From Mobiluncus curtisii subsp. curtisii ATCC 35241 (GTDB lineage: Bacteria; Actinomycetota; Actinomycetes; Actinomycetales; Actinomycetaceae), in assembly GCF_000146285.1 (NCBI RefSeq), contig NZ_GL385912.1, positions 140,875 through 204,874 on the forward strand: a stretch of 64,000 nucleotides of DNA, read 5' to 3'. The notes beneath the pieces are model-generated. The model was not told where the DNA came from. It saw only the letters and a program-made list of their open reading frames with translations, and searched no databases. Both the position numbers and the translations under genes were made by a program. Shown one piece after another: positions 34,419-42,901 of the stretch (its first letter is position 1; the number at the start of each line of letters is the position of its first letter).

Positions 34419-34960
34419 ATACGGCGGTTGATTTTGACCCGCGGCTGCACCAGATTATTACTTCGCATCTGGCAGAGATTCCTGATTTTCCTCAGCCTGG
34501 GGTTCTGTTTCGTGACTTTTCCCCGCTACTGGCTTCGGGGGATCCTTTTCGGGAATTGATTGCCGGGATTGCCCAGCATTATCGCGGTCGAATCAACGCG
34601 GTTGCGGGGTTGGAGTCACGCGGTTTTATCCTTTCCTCGCCTTTGGCTGTGGAACTAGGTGTGCCCATGATTATGGTGCGTAAGGCAGGGAAACTGCCCG
34701 GTCACGTAATCAGTGAATCCTATGACCTGGAATATGGTTCGGCGACAATTCAAGTCCAACCGGAAACAGTGCAAGGCTTTGACAGTATCTTGGTAGTGGA
34801 TGACCTGTTAGCGACGGGTGGTACTGCCGCCGCGTCCGTGAAACTGTTGGAAAAAGCCGGGGGACATGTCAGCGAGATCTTGGTATTGATGGAGCTGAAA
34901 GCGATGAACGGACGCAAGCACTTGGGCAATACCCCATTCCACTCTCTCGTTGAACTGTAA
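34415..34960 (+). CDS. apt: adenine phosphoribosyltransferase
   Basis: Salvages adenine to AMP with PRPP. 181 residues; the PRPP-binding loop is VDDLLATGGTAAAS, the N-terminal FPQPGVLFRDFSPLL and GLESRGFILSSPLA are standard, and RKAGKLPG is the base-binding hood. The ATG overlaps the end of secF. The secDF-apt-rel order is the common actinobacterial one and links purine salvage to (p)ppGpp metabolism. Confidence 0.95.
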   Translation: MNTAVDFDPRLHQIITSHLAEIPDFPQPGVLFRDFSPLLASGDPFRELIAGIAQHYRGRINAVAGLESRGFILSSPLAVELGVPMIMVRKAGKLPGHVISESYDLEYGSATIQVQPETVQGFDSILVVDDLLATGGTAAASVKLLEKAGGHVSEILVLMELKAMNGRKHLGNTPFHSLVEL

Positions 34961-35093
34961 ACAGATTTATTCCTTTTGGGGTATTTCGAATTTAGCTGGT
35001 CAATTCGTTGAATTTACGTTTGATTTTGGAAAAAAATCCAGGTCACGCCCAATTCAACTAACGCTCATCGGGTAAAACAATTAGAATCTCTGT

Positions 35094-37436
35094 ATGGAGC
35101 AAGCGCCGGAGATTGTCAATGAGCCCAGTGAGAGCACTGGCGCGTTGCGGGGTTCCCTGTTTCGTCTGGTTCGTTCCCGGAGTCCTTACCGGGAGCTAGA
35201 ACCCGTAATCCGGGCAGTCAAAGAAAACCACCCGAAAGCAGACTTCGACCTCGTGGAACGGGCTTATACGACTGCTGAACGCTACCATCGGGGTCAGTTT
35301 CGAAAGTCCGGAGAGCCTTACATTACTCATCCGGTGGCAGTCGCGACCATCCTCGCTGAACTGGGTATGTCGGAAACGACGGTTGCCGCGGGTTTGCTGC
35401 ATGACACAGTCGAGGACACCGACTATTCTCTGGAACAATGCCAGCGAGACTTTGGTGAGGACATTGCCGCTTTGGTTGACGGGGTCACCAAACTCGACAA
35501 AGTAAAATACGGGGATTCTGCACCTGCTGAAACCATCCGAAAAATGCTGGTAGCGATGGCGAAAGACATCCGGGTCCTGCTGATTAAACTCTCTGACCGT
35601 CTGCATAATGCGCGTACTTGGCGCTACGTTAGTAAAGAAAGCGCAGCGCGCAAAGCCAAGGAAACCCTGGAAATTTATGCCCCGCTGGCGCATCGGATGG
35701 GACTCAACGCTATTAAGTGGGAACTGGAGGATTTAGCATTTAAAACCCTCTATCCCCAGATTTATCAAGAAATCGACAAACTCATTCAGGAAGCTGCCCC
35801 CCGGCGAGAAGAACAACTCAGCGCCATTATCCAAACTATTGAAGGCGACTTGCGGGAAGCGAAGATTAAGGGGACAGTGAACGGTCGCCCGAAGCACCAC
35901 TACTCGATTTATCAAAAGATGATTGTGCGTGGGCGTGACTTCAACGACATTTATGACTTGGTGGCAGTGCGTGTCCTGGTGGAATCTGTGCGAGATTGCT
36001 ATGCCGTGCTGGGGCTGATGCACTCTCGATGGTCTCCGATGCTGGGGCGGTTCAAAGACTATATCGCGATGCCGAAATACAACCTGTACCAGTCGCTGCA
36101 CACCACGGTGATTGGACCTAAGGGGAAACCCGTAGAGATTCAGATTCGTACTTTTGAGATGCACCGCCGTGCCGAATTCGGGATTGCTGCGCACTGGAAG
36201 TACAAGGAAAACCCGAACGCTAAATCCTTAAAGAAGTCCGAGGGCGGCAAGGTCTTGGACCTGGAAAATGAGATGGGTTGGTTGCGTCAACTGGTTGACT
36301 GGCAAAAGCAAACCCAAGACTCGGGGGAGTTCCTCGACTCACTGCGTTACGAAATTAACTCTGCGCAAGTTTACGTCTTCACCCCGAAAGGTCAGGTTGT
36401 GGTGTTGGCTGCCGGATCCACACCGGTCGATTTCGCCTATTCCGTGCACACCGAAGTAGGAAATAAGACGGTCGGCGCCAAAGTCAACGGCAAATTGGTT
36501 CCTTTGGACTCGAAACTGGAAAACGGCGACACGGTGGAAATCTTCACTTCTAAGTCTCCCGGTGCCTCTCCCAGTCGAGACTGGTTGTCATTTGTGGCGA
36601 CCCCACGTGCCAAATCCAAAATTAAAGCCTGGTTTTCAAAGGAACGCCGTGAGGAATCCATCGATAAAGGCCGCGAAATCCTGGCAAAAGAGATTCGCAA
36701 ACAAAAGTTGCCGTTACATCAACTCGCCAGCCACGAATTTTTGGAAACAGTGGCCAGTCAGCTGGGATTACCAAACGTTGATACTCTCTATGCGACCATC
36801 GGGGATGCCCACGTCAGCGCGCAGAATGTAGTGGAACGCCTGCTGACCTTTACCGGTACTCTCACCGATGATGATGATGAGGACACTTTGGCAGAGGAAG
36901 AAGTCGTCCCCACTCACGCGCCTACTTCTGAATCTCGTACCGGGGGATCCGGTGTATTGGTCGACGGTCAGGACGCCGATGACCTCTGGGTGAAGTTGGC
37001 AAAGTGTTGTACCCCGGTTCCCGGTGACGAAATTATGGGATTTGTCACGCGAGGGCACGGTGTTTCCGTGCATCGCGTGGACTGTGTGAATGCAAAGAAT
37101 CTCGATGCCTCACAACCGGAACGTGTCATCAAAGTTAATTGGGCGCAACATGCCAAGACCCCGTTCCTGGTTCAGGTACAAATCGAGGCTCTGGACCGCG
37201 GGGGATTGTTGAGTGACGTAACCAGGGTTCTCACCGATAATCACGTGAATATTCTCTCGGGTAATATTTCCACCACTCGCGACCGGGTGGCGTATTCACG
37301 TTGGGCTTTTGAACTCGCCGAGCCTTCTCACCTGCAAGACATCCTCAATGACTTGGGACGTATCTCGGGAGTTTATTCCGCAACGCGCGTGACTCCTGGG
37401 AAAAACGGAACCATAGAACCAATCCCGCAGTCTTAA
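35094..37436 (+). CDS. rel: bifunctional (p)ppGpp synthetase/hydrolase Rel
   Basis: Stringent-response enzyme, 780 residues. The HD hydrolase domain is intact (ITHPVAVATI, LLHDTVEDTD), as is the synthetase domain (RPKHHYSIYQKM, FKDYIAMPKYNLYQSLHT). TGS (VYVFTPKGQVVVLAAGSTPV), a zinc-finger-like region with CCTPVPGD, and a C-terminal ACT domain follow. Being the only long homologue here with HD residues kept, it is expected to do both reactions. TAGAAT at 35082-35087 is positioned for a transcript starting at the ATG itself, and no ribosome site is seen, so the message is probably leaderless. Confidence 0.95.
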   Translation: MEQAPEIVNEPSESTGALRGSLFRLVRSRSPYRELEPVIRAVKENHPKADFDLVERAYTTAERYHRGQFRKSGEPYITHPVAVATILAELGMSETTVAAGLLHDTVEDTDYSLEQCQRDFGEDIAALVDGVTKLDKVKYGDSAPAETIRKMLVAMAKDIRVLLIKLSDRLHNARTWRYVSKESAARKAKETLEIYAPLAHRMGLNAIKWELEDLAFKTLYPQIYQEIDKLIQEAAPRREEQLSAIIQTIEGDLREAKIKGTVNGRPKHHYSIYQKMIVRGRDFNDIYDLVAVRVLVESVRDCYAVLGLMHSRWSPMLGRFKDYIAMPKYNLYQSLHTTVIGPKGKPVEIQIRTFEMHRRAEFGIAAHWKYKENPNAKSLKKSEGGKVLDLENEMGWLRQLVDWQKQTQDSGEFLDSLRYEINSAQVYVFTPKGQVVVLAAGSTPVDFAYSVHTEVGNKTVGAKVNGKLVPLDSKLENGDTVEIFTSKSPGASPSRDWLSFVATPRAKSKIKAWFSKERREESIDKGREILAKEIRKQKLPLHQLASHEFLETVASQLGLPNVDTLYATIGDAHVSAQNVVERLLTFTGTLTDDDDEDTLAEEEVVPTHAPTSESRTGGSGVLVDGQDADDLWVKLAKCCTPVPGDEIMGFVTRGHGVSVHRVDCVNAKNLDASQPERVIKVNWAQHAKTPFLVQVQIEALDRGGLLSDVTRVLTDNHVNILSGNISTTRDRVAYSRWAFELAEPSHLQDILNDLGRISGVYSATRVTPGKNGTIEPIPQS

Positions 37437-37496
37437 ACTGCAGGGGAATCCCAGTTACGGGAAGACTTTATCTCTGGCTACGGTAATTCGGGGAGG

Positions 37497-39011
37497 TTAC
37501 TCCGCCGCAGCTTTACGAGCCTGGTCCAGCCAACCCTTCCGGGCTTGCAAATCTTCTTCCAGTTTTTGGGTGTCCTTGCCGGCTTGTTTCGCGGCAGCAA
37601 TCTTGCTTTCAAGTTTGGCGATTTTTTCTTCGAGCTGACCGACCAGACCCTCAGCACGGGCTTTCGTCTCGGGATTGGACTTTACCCAGGCATCGTTCTC
37701 AGCTCTCGCGATGGCCTGTTCCACGGAACGTAACCCGTTTTCCAAACGCTGCATATCTCCACGGGGGACCCGTCCAGCCTCGTCCCACTTATCCAGCAAG
37801 GCGCGGAATTTTGCCTTGGTGGTTTCCAGGTCCTTCACCGGCATGAGGGCTTTCGCTTGTTGCAGCAGCTGTTCTTTCGCCTCAAGATTAGCTTGTTCTT
37901 CGGTATTGGTCTTGGCATTGTCAGCGCTGCGAGCATCGAAAAAGACCTGCTGGGCGGCACGGAAGCGTTCCCACAGAGCATCGTCATCTTTTCGGGAAGC
38001 CCGTCCGGCAGCTTTCCATTCCGCCATCAAATCTCGGTAGGCGGCTGAGGTCCGCGCCCAATCAGTCGAGTTGGCAAGCTCTTCAGCACGCTTAATCAGG
38101 GCTTCTTTAGCATTTCGAACTTCCGCCCGCCGAGCATCAAGTTGGGAAAAGAAAGACTTGCGGTGTCGATCAAAAGACGTGCGAGCTGCCGAAAAGCGTT
38201 TCCACAAGGCATCCTCAGTGGTGCGATCGATACGTGGGCCCTTGCGTTGGGAGTCTTTCCACGATTCCAGCAATTCGCGCAAGCGTTCCCCGGATTGTTT
38301 CCACTGGGTGCGCTCCGGGTCTTGGGCAGCAATCTTTTCTGCCGTTTCCACAATCTTGGTACGGGCTTCCAGAGCCTGCGCCTTAGCGACTTCGCGTTCT
38401 GCTGCCAGCTGTTCTTTGCGTGCGGTACCCAGCTCCCGCAGTTTTTCAATACGCGAACGCAGCCCAGCCAGGTTGCCTACTACCATTGGGGATTCCATGG
38501 CCTTGTCCAAGGACTTCAGCGTGGCATCAATGTCGTGGGCCTTTAACGTTGCCAAACGTGCTTGTGCCAAATCGACTTGGGCTTGCAGGTCGAGGAAACG
38601 ACGCACGTAAAGCGCTAGAGGCTGTTCTGGAATTCCGTCCGCGTATTGACCGACTTCCCGTTCGGTGTCGCCGTCTTTGACAAAAACTCGACCTTGGTCG
38701 TCAACACGACCGTATTTGGAGGCTTCGTCCATAGCAATTTTCTCTACCGACCCCACGGACTTGTTCTGATTAGCGTTCTCAAGATGTACCGGGGTGAGCT
38801 GCGCGGGTTTTTCTGCAGACTGGGGCGCTGGTGTTGCGGAGGATACTTCGCTGGCTGTTGATTCGGGAAGGGGAGCGGCTGGTGACTCAGTTTGAGGTTG
38901 GCTGCTCGCTGCAACTTCAGTCTGGGTAGGTTCTGTTGAGGTGTCACCAGAGAGATTTTCCTGGGGTTCCTTGATTCCGCTGGTGTTGGATTCCTGTTCA
39001 GACGTGACCAT
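37497..39011 (-). CDS. DUF349 repeat protein
   Basis: 504 residues, almost wholly helical and charged. About the first 100 are acidic low complexity (Ser/Thr/Pro/Glu). The rest carries several copies of the roughly 75-residue DUF349 motif with conserved Trp and DDALWERFRAAQQVFFDAR-like cores (seen at RTTEDALWKRFSAARTSFD and KDDDALWERFRAAQ). The family is coiled-coil; no enzyme activity is known to me. Good site (GGAGGAAAAA) before ATG 39011. Transcribed towards rel; tail to tail with a 60-bp gap. Confidence 0.88.
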   Translation of the reverse strand: MVTSEQESNTSGIKEPQENLSGDTSTEPTQTEVAASSQPQTESPAAPLPESTASEVSSATPAPQSAEKPAQLTPVHLENANQNKSVGSVEKIAMDEASKYGRVDDQGRVFVKDGDTEREVGQYADGIPEQPLALYVRRFLDLQAQVDLAQARLATLKAHDIDATLKSLDKAMESPMVVGNLAGLRSRIEKLRELGTARKEQLAAEREVAKAQALEARTKIVETAEKIAAQDPERTQWKQSGERLRELLESWKDSQRKGPRIDRTTEDALWKRFSAARTSFDRHRKSFFSQLDARRAEVRNAKEALIKRAEELANSTDWARTSAAYRDLMAEWKAAGRASRKDDDALWERFRAAQQVFFDARSADNAKTNTEEQANLEAKEQLLQQAKALMPVKDLETTKAKFRALLDKWDEAGRVPRGDMQRLENGLRSVEQAIARAENDAWVKSNPETKARAEGLVGQLEEKIAKLESKIAAAKQAGKDTQKLEEDLQARKGWLDQARKAAAE

Positions 39012-39161
39012 GAATTTTTCCTCCTGACGGGGTTAGTGCCGCGGCACTTTCCGTACGCGTTGGTAAGTATATTTCCAGGATTACTTTACTTGAAAAGACG
39101 CACTTTCGGGAAACTGGGTGAAAGAAAATTCGTGATGAAAAAAATCAGTTAGCCTTGAACC
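39012..39161. other. divergent promoter region
   Basis: A 150-bp gap between the leftward DUF349 gene and the rightward MBL gene. It is AT-rich near the MBL gene, and TTAGCCT shortly before that ATG could be a -10 box of a leaderless transcript. I see no strong palindrome. Confidence 0.35.
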
Positions 39162-39872
39162 ATGGACGTGTTACGGATTGTTTCGCCAATTTATGGGGAA
39201 AATTGCTATGTTGCAGTAACTGCTAACAAATCCGCGCTGGTCGTTGATCCCGGCGCAAAAACTGCCCCGCGTATCAAAGCACTCTTGTCAGAGCTCGAAG
39301 CCGAACTGGCTGCGGTATTGCTGACTCACGGTCATGCGGATCACCTGTGGAACACAGCCCAGGTGGTCGCCAGCAACCCGGAGGTTCCGATTTATTTGGC
39401 AAAACCCGATCATTTCTGGATGGATGCACCCGGTCCAGGGGTCCAGCTGGGAGTAGACAATTACTTCACAGAAATGGACGGAGCCTGGGAACCAGTGACG
39501 GTCCAGGCTCCCCCTGATGAATTATTCACGGGCGGGGGAGCACAAATTATTCCCGATTTGACGCTCCGCGCCTTGCCTGCCCCCGGTCATTCGCCTGGTT
39601 GCACCATGTTTTTTGGGGCGGCAAAAGGCGAAGATCACGGTCAAGGACTTGGCTTTGACGGTCGTGAGGACCAGACATTTTGCTTTTCCGGTGACGTGAT
39701 ATTTAAAGGCTCAATCGGACGCACCGACTTACCCCATTCTGACCCTGAGGTGATGACGGAAACCTTGCGAACCCTCAAAATCAGCATCAATCCGGACACC
39801 CTACTGCTGCCCGGTCACGGAGAAAGTACCACTTGGGCAGCGGAACTAGCGACCAACCCATTTCTGAGATGA
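39162..39872 (+). CDS. metallo-beta-lactamase fold hydrolase
   Basis: A 236-residue glyoxalase II-like hydrolase. The metal motif THGHADHLW and later ligands in PAPGHSPG, FSGDVIFKGSIGRTDLP and LLPGHGEST are all present. The opening (YGENCYVAV) is that of the GloB-like group, which hydrolyses thioesters or related substrates. Actual substrate unknown. In actinobacteria this gene is commonly found just before hisS, as here (19-nt gap), with no obvious functional link. Confidence 0.9.
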   Translation: MDVLRIVSPIYGENCYVAVTANKSALVVDPGAKTAPRIKALLSELEAELAAVLLTHGHADHLWNTAQVVASNPEVPIYLAKPDHFWMDAPGPGVQLGVDNYFTEMDGAWEPVTVQAPPDELFTGGGAQIIPDLTLRALPAPGHSPGCTMFFGAAKGEDHGQGLGFDGREDQTFCFSGDVIFKGSIGRTDLPHSDPEVMTETLRTLKISINPDTLLLPGHGESTTWAAELATNPFLR

Positions 39873-39891
39873 CATGGGAAAATGAGAGAAT

Positions 39892-41211
39892 ATGCCCATG
39901 ATGACATCACTTTCAGGTTTTCCTGAGTTCACGCCGGAGGAAAAAATCCTTGAGGACGAGCTGATTTCTCGTCTGACCAAAGTATTTGAGCTGCACGGAT
40001 TTTCTCATTTAGAGACGCGCGCTATAGAACCTCTCAGTGAGCTGGAACGCAAGGGAGAAACCTCCAAAGAGGTCTACGTCCTGTCTCGCCTGCAAGACAA
40101 GGAAGGCAAAGAGGACCGTAAGAACGGACTGCACTTTGATTTGACCGTGCCGTTGGCGCGTTACGTGTTAGAAAACTCGCACTTGCTGCGGTTCCCATTC
40201 AAGCGTTATCAGATTCAAAAGGTATGGCGTGGCGAGCGTCCCCAGGAGGGTCGTTTCCGCGAGTTTGTTCAGGCCGATATTGATATGGTGGCAGCCGAAA
40301 CTTTACCGCCACAATTTGAGATTGAGGCTCCGTTGATTATGGCGCAGGCTTTGGACTCCCTGCCGATTCCCACCCCGGTGGTACACGTGAATTCCCGCAA
40401 GATTTTGCAGGGTGTCTGCAACGCCTTGGGTATCGCACACGTGGAGGGGGTCCTGCAAGTCATAGACAAACATGACAAGGTCAGCCCCGATGATTTTGCA
40501 GGAATGCTCAGTGAACTCGGTCTCGATACGTCCCAAGTACAGACCCTGGTGAACTTGGCAGACATTTGTGGTGCTGATGAAAGCGTCATCCAACAGGTGC
40601 GTGATCTGGGACTACAAGATGACCTGTTGGAGGAAGGCCTGGAGGACGTGGCGCGGATGCTGCGCAGCGTTCCCGACCACGAGAAAGGCAACGTGGTCGC
40701 TGACTTTAAGATTGCCCGTGGGCTCGATTACTACACCGGCATGGTTTACGAAACATTCATCACGGGAGCTGAATCTTACGGTTCCATCTGTTCCGGGGGG
40801 CGCTACGATAACTTGGTTTCGCAGGGTAAACGCCACTTTCCGGGGGTGGGTATGTCTATCGGCTTGACCCGTCTCATCTCGATTATTCTGGCTAACGATT
40901 GGGCGAAAGTGTCCCGTCAGGTTCCGACCTGTGTCTTGGTTGCGGTAGATAGTGAGGAAACCAGAGGACAAGCCGAGAACGTGGCTTGGAAGCTGCGGGC
41001 TCGCGGTATCAACACGGAAGTCAGCCCCACCGCTGCCAAGTATGGCAAACAAATCAAATACGCGGTGACTCGTGGTATTCCCTACGTGTGGTTTGTGGAA
41101 TCCGGGGAAGTTAAGAATCTAATTAACGAAACCCAGGAAAGTGCCCAAGCCGACACGTTTACGCCCGCGCCCGACCTTCTGAAACCGCAGGTGATTGCCA
41201 ACTATGAATAA
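39892..41211 (+). CDS. hisS: histidyl-tRNA synthetase
   Basis: Class II synthetase, 439 residues. Motif 2 is in YQIQKVWRGERPQEGRFREF, the His-specific segments are RGLDYYTGMVYE and SICSGGRYDNL, and motif 3 is GVGMSIGLTRLI. The anticodon domain includes VSPTAAKYGKQIKYA. The N-terminal part is slightly unusual (GFPEFTPEEKILEDELI) and fits the actinobacterial subgroup. An in-frame ATG at 39901 is an alternative start. The 3' end overlaps the next gene by 8 bp. Confidence 0.95.
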   Translation: MPMMTSLSGFPEFTPEEKILEDELISRLTKVFELHGFSHLETRAIEPLSELERKGETSKEVYVLSRLQDKEGKEDRKNGLHFDLTVPLARYVLENSHLLRFPFKRYQIQKVWRGERPQEGRFREFVQADIDMVAAETLPPQFEIEAPLIMAQALDSLPIPTPVVHVNSRKILQGVCNALGIAHVEGVLQVIDKHDKVSPDDFAGMLSELGLDTSQVQTLVNLADICGADESVIQQVRDLGLQDDLLEEGLEDVARMLRSVPDHEKGNVVADFKIARGLDYYTGMVYETFITGAESYGSICSGGRYDNLVSQGKRHFPGVGMSIGLTRLISIILANDWAKVSRQVPTCVLVAVDSEETRGQAENVAWKLRARGINTEVSPTAAKYGKQIKYAVTRGIPYVWFVESGEVKNLINETQESAQADTFTPAPDLLKPQVIANYE

Positions 41212-42901
41212 ATCGCCAGCGGTAGCTTTGGATGAGTTGGCTCAGCAGCTGGAGGACCTAACGTTTGGTTTTCCGGCAGCGCAGGCTGCCGCCACAAAGC
41301 TGCGAGACTCGGCGATTTCTCGGCTGCGCGAACATCTGTGCGCGAGAGGCACTGATTTGGACGGGCCTCTGGTAGCAGTGCTGGCAGGCTCCACCGGGGT
41401 GGGCAAATCGACCATCCTGAATTCCTTGGTCGGTTCCCAAGTCCCGACTTCCGTGAGACGCCCCACGACCCTCACCCCAGTGCTGGTGTACCATCCCGAT
41501 GACGAGCTGTGGCTGGCGGCGGATCGTATCTTAGGGGGCTTTGAAAAGATACGTCTGTTAGAGGACGACACGTGGGACGACCCCGCAACCTTAGATTCCC
41601 CGACAGAACAGGCGAGAGCGGCTAGTGAAGACTCTGGGACGGCACCCCGACCCCAGCTGATTCTGCGCGCGACTCCAAAGATAACCCCAGGTATATGCCT
41701 CATTGATTGTCCCGACTTGGATTCCTATCTGGACACGAACCGAGATTTAGCACAGCACCTTTTGGAAGTGGCTGACCTATGGATTTTTGTGACTACCGCC
41801 AACCGCTACCGGGATGAACCAGGACTGGAACTGTTGCGGAAAGCTGCCAGGCGCGATGTTGCTATTGGCGCGGTGCTAAATCGGGTCGCCAAAGGTGCCC
41901 TCCTGACGACAAAGCAGGATTTCAGTGCGGAAATTGCAGGCAGCAACCTCAAAGATGTCCCGATTTTTGCCATCTTGGAGACACAAATCGCCGACGGAGA
42001 GCTGCCTGCCGAAGATTTAGTTCCCTTGCGTAACTGGCTGGATAATCTGGCGGGGGACGCCTTGCTACATTCCGCCATGGCTCGCCAGACCCTGTTCGGT
42101 TCTCTGCAGGAAGTCTTGGATTCGAGCGAAGAAGTGTTCGCTGCAGCCGCCGCAGAGACGCAGCTGCGCAGCGATGCGGAGCAAACCGTGGAGCGACTGG
42201 AACAACAGTTACGAGATTTTGTTGATGCGCAGATCGCGGATCCGACTTGGTTCCAAGGAGAGCCTGCGGATTTGTTGGAGCCTTGTGTGCGCCACCATCT
42301 CGAGGAATACCGGGCTGAAAATAACTGGGTACGCCAGCGGCTGAAATGGAAAAATGCTTGGCTCAAGCAGCAAACGCAATTGGATTTGGCGCTAGATTCA
42401 GTCCAGCGAGCAGTGGCAAGTAGCGTATCCAACCTGGACTTTCAGATGGAACAAATGATTGCCCAGAGCATTCAGCATTCCACTTTGCCAGTGCCAGACC
42501 AGCTTTTCGACAACACAGCCTCGCCCCTGGATGGGGGCGAACTCTTGGAACAGTGGTCTCTCACGCCGACGGAGTGCTATCGCCAAATGGGACAGAACCG
42601 GGATGAGGAGCTTTCAGCAGAGGAACTCCAGATGCTATTCTTGGCGATCCTTTTCGCGGGGGTAGCGTCACCCGAAACCTGCGAGTTCACCGGGGTCGAC
42701 CAGCTTTTGGGAGATTATTTTGATACCGAAATTCTTATGCAGCTGCAATCGTGGAGCCTGGCGATGCTGCGCAATGGGCTGTACGCGCGGGTCAACCAGC
42801 ATATTGTCGCCTTGCGCCAAAGCATTCCCCATCCCGCCAACTCAGAGGTAATCGCCACGGGACGAAAGACGCTGCGTATCCTGCGAGAGGAGTGGTCCTA
42901 G
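41204..42901 (+). CDS. dynamin-like GTPase (first of a pair)
   Basis: 565 residues. The G1 loop is AGSTGVGKSTILNSL, the switch region has RRPTTLTPVLVYH, G3 is DCPDLDSYLD, and G4 may be LNRVAKG instead of the usual NKxD. The rest is helical with coiled-coil character and no clear membrane span. ATG 41204 is chosen over TTG 41195; AGGTGATT lies before it and the start overlaps hisS. With its partner it matches the two-gene dynamin layout of actinobacteria (compare DynA/DynB of Streptomyces, which help stabilise division septa). Assignment to that role is inferred. Confidence 0.75.
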   Translation: MNKSPAVALDELAQQLEDLTFGFPAAQAAATKLRDSAISRLREHLCARGTDLDGPLVAVLAGSTGVGKSTILNSLVGSQVPTSVRRPTTLTPVLVYHPDDELWLAADRILGGFEKIRLLEDDTWDDPATLDSPTEQARAASEDSGTAPRPQLILRATPKITPGICLIDCPDLDSYLDTNRDLAQHLLEVADLWIFVTTANRYRDEPGLELLRKAARRDVAIGAVLNRVAKGALLTTKQDFSAEIAGSNLKDVPIFAILETQIADGELPAEDLVPLRNWLDNLAGDALLHSAMARQTLFGSLQEVLDSSEEVFAAAAAETQLRSDAEQTVERLEQQLRDFVDAQIADPTWFQGEPADLLEPCVRHHLEEYRAENNWVRQRLKWKNAWLKQQTQLDLALDSVQRAVASSVSNLDFQMEQMIAQSIQHSTLPVPDQLFDNTASPLDGGELLEQWSLTPTECYRQMGQNRDEELSAEELQMLFLAILFAGVASPETCEFTGVDQLLGDYFDTEILMQLQSWSLAMLRNGLYARVNQHIVALRQSIPHPANSEVIATGRKTLRILREEWS

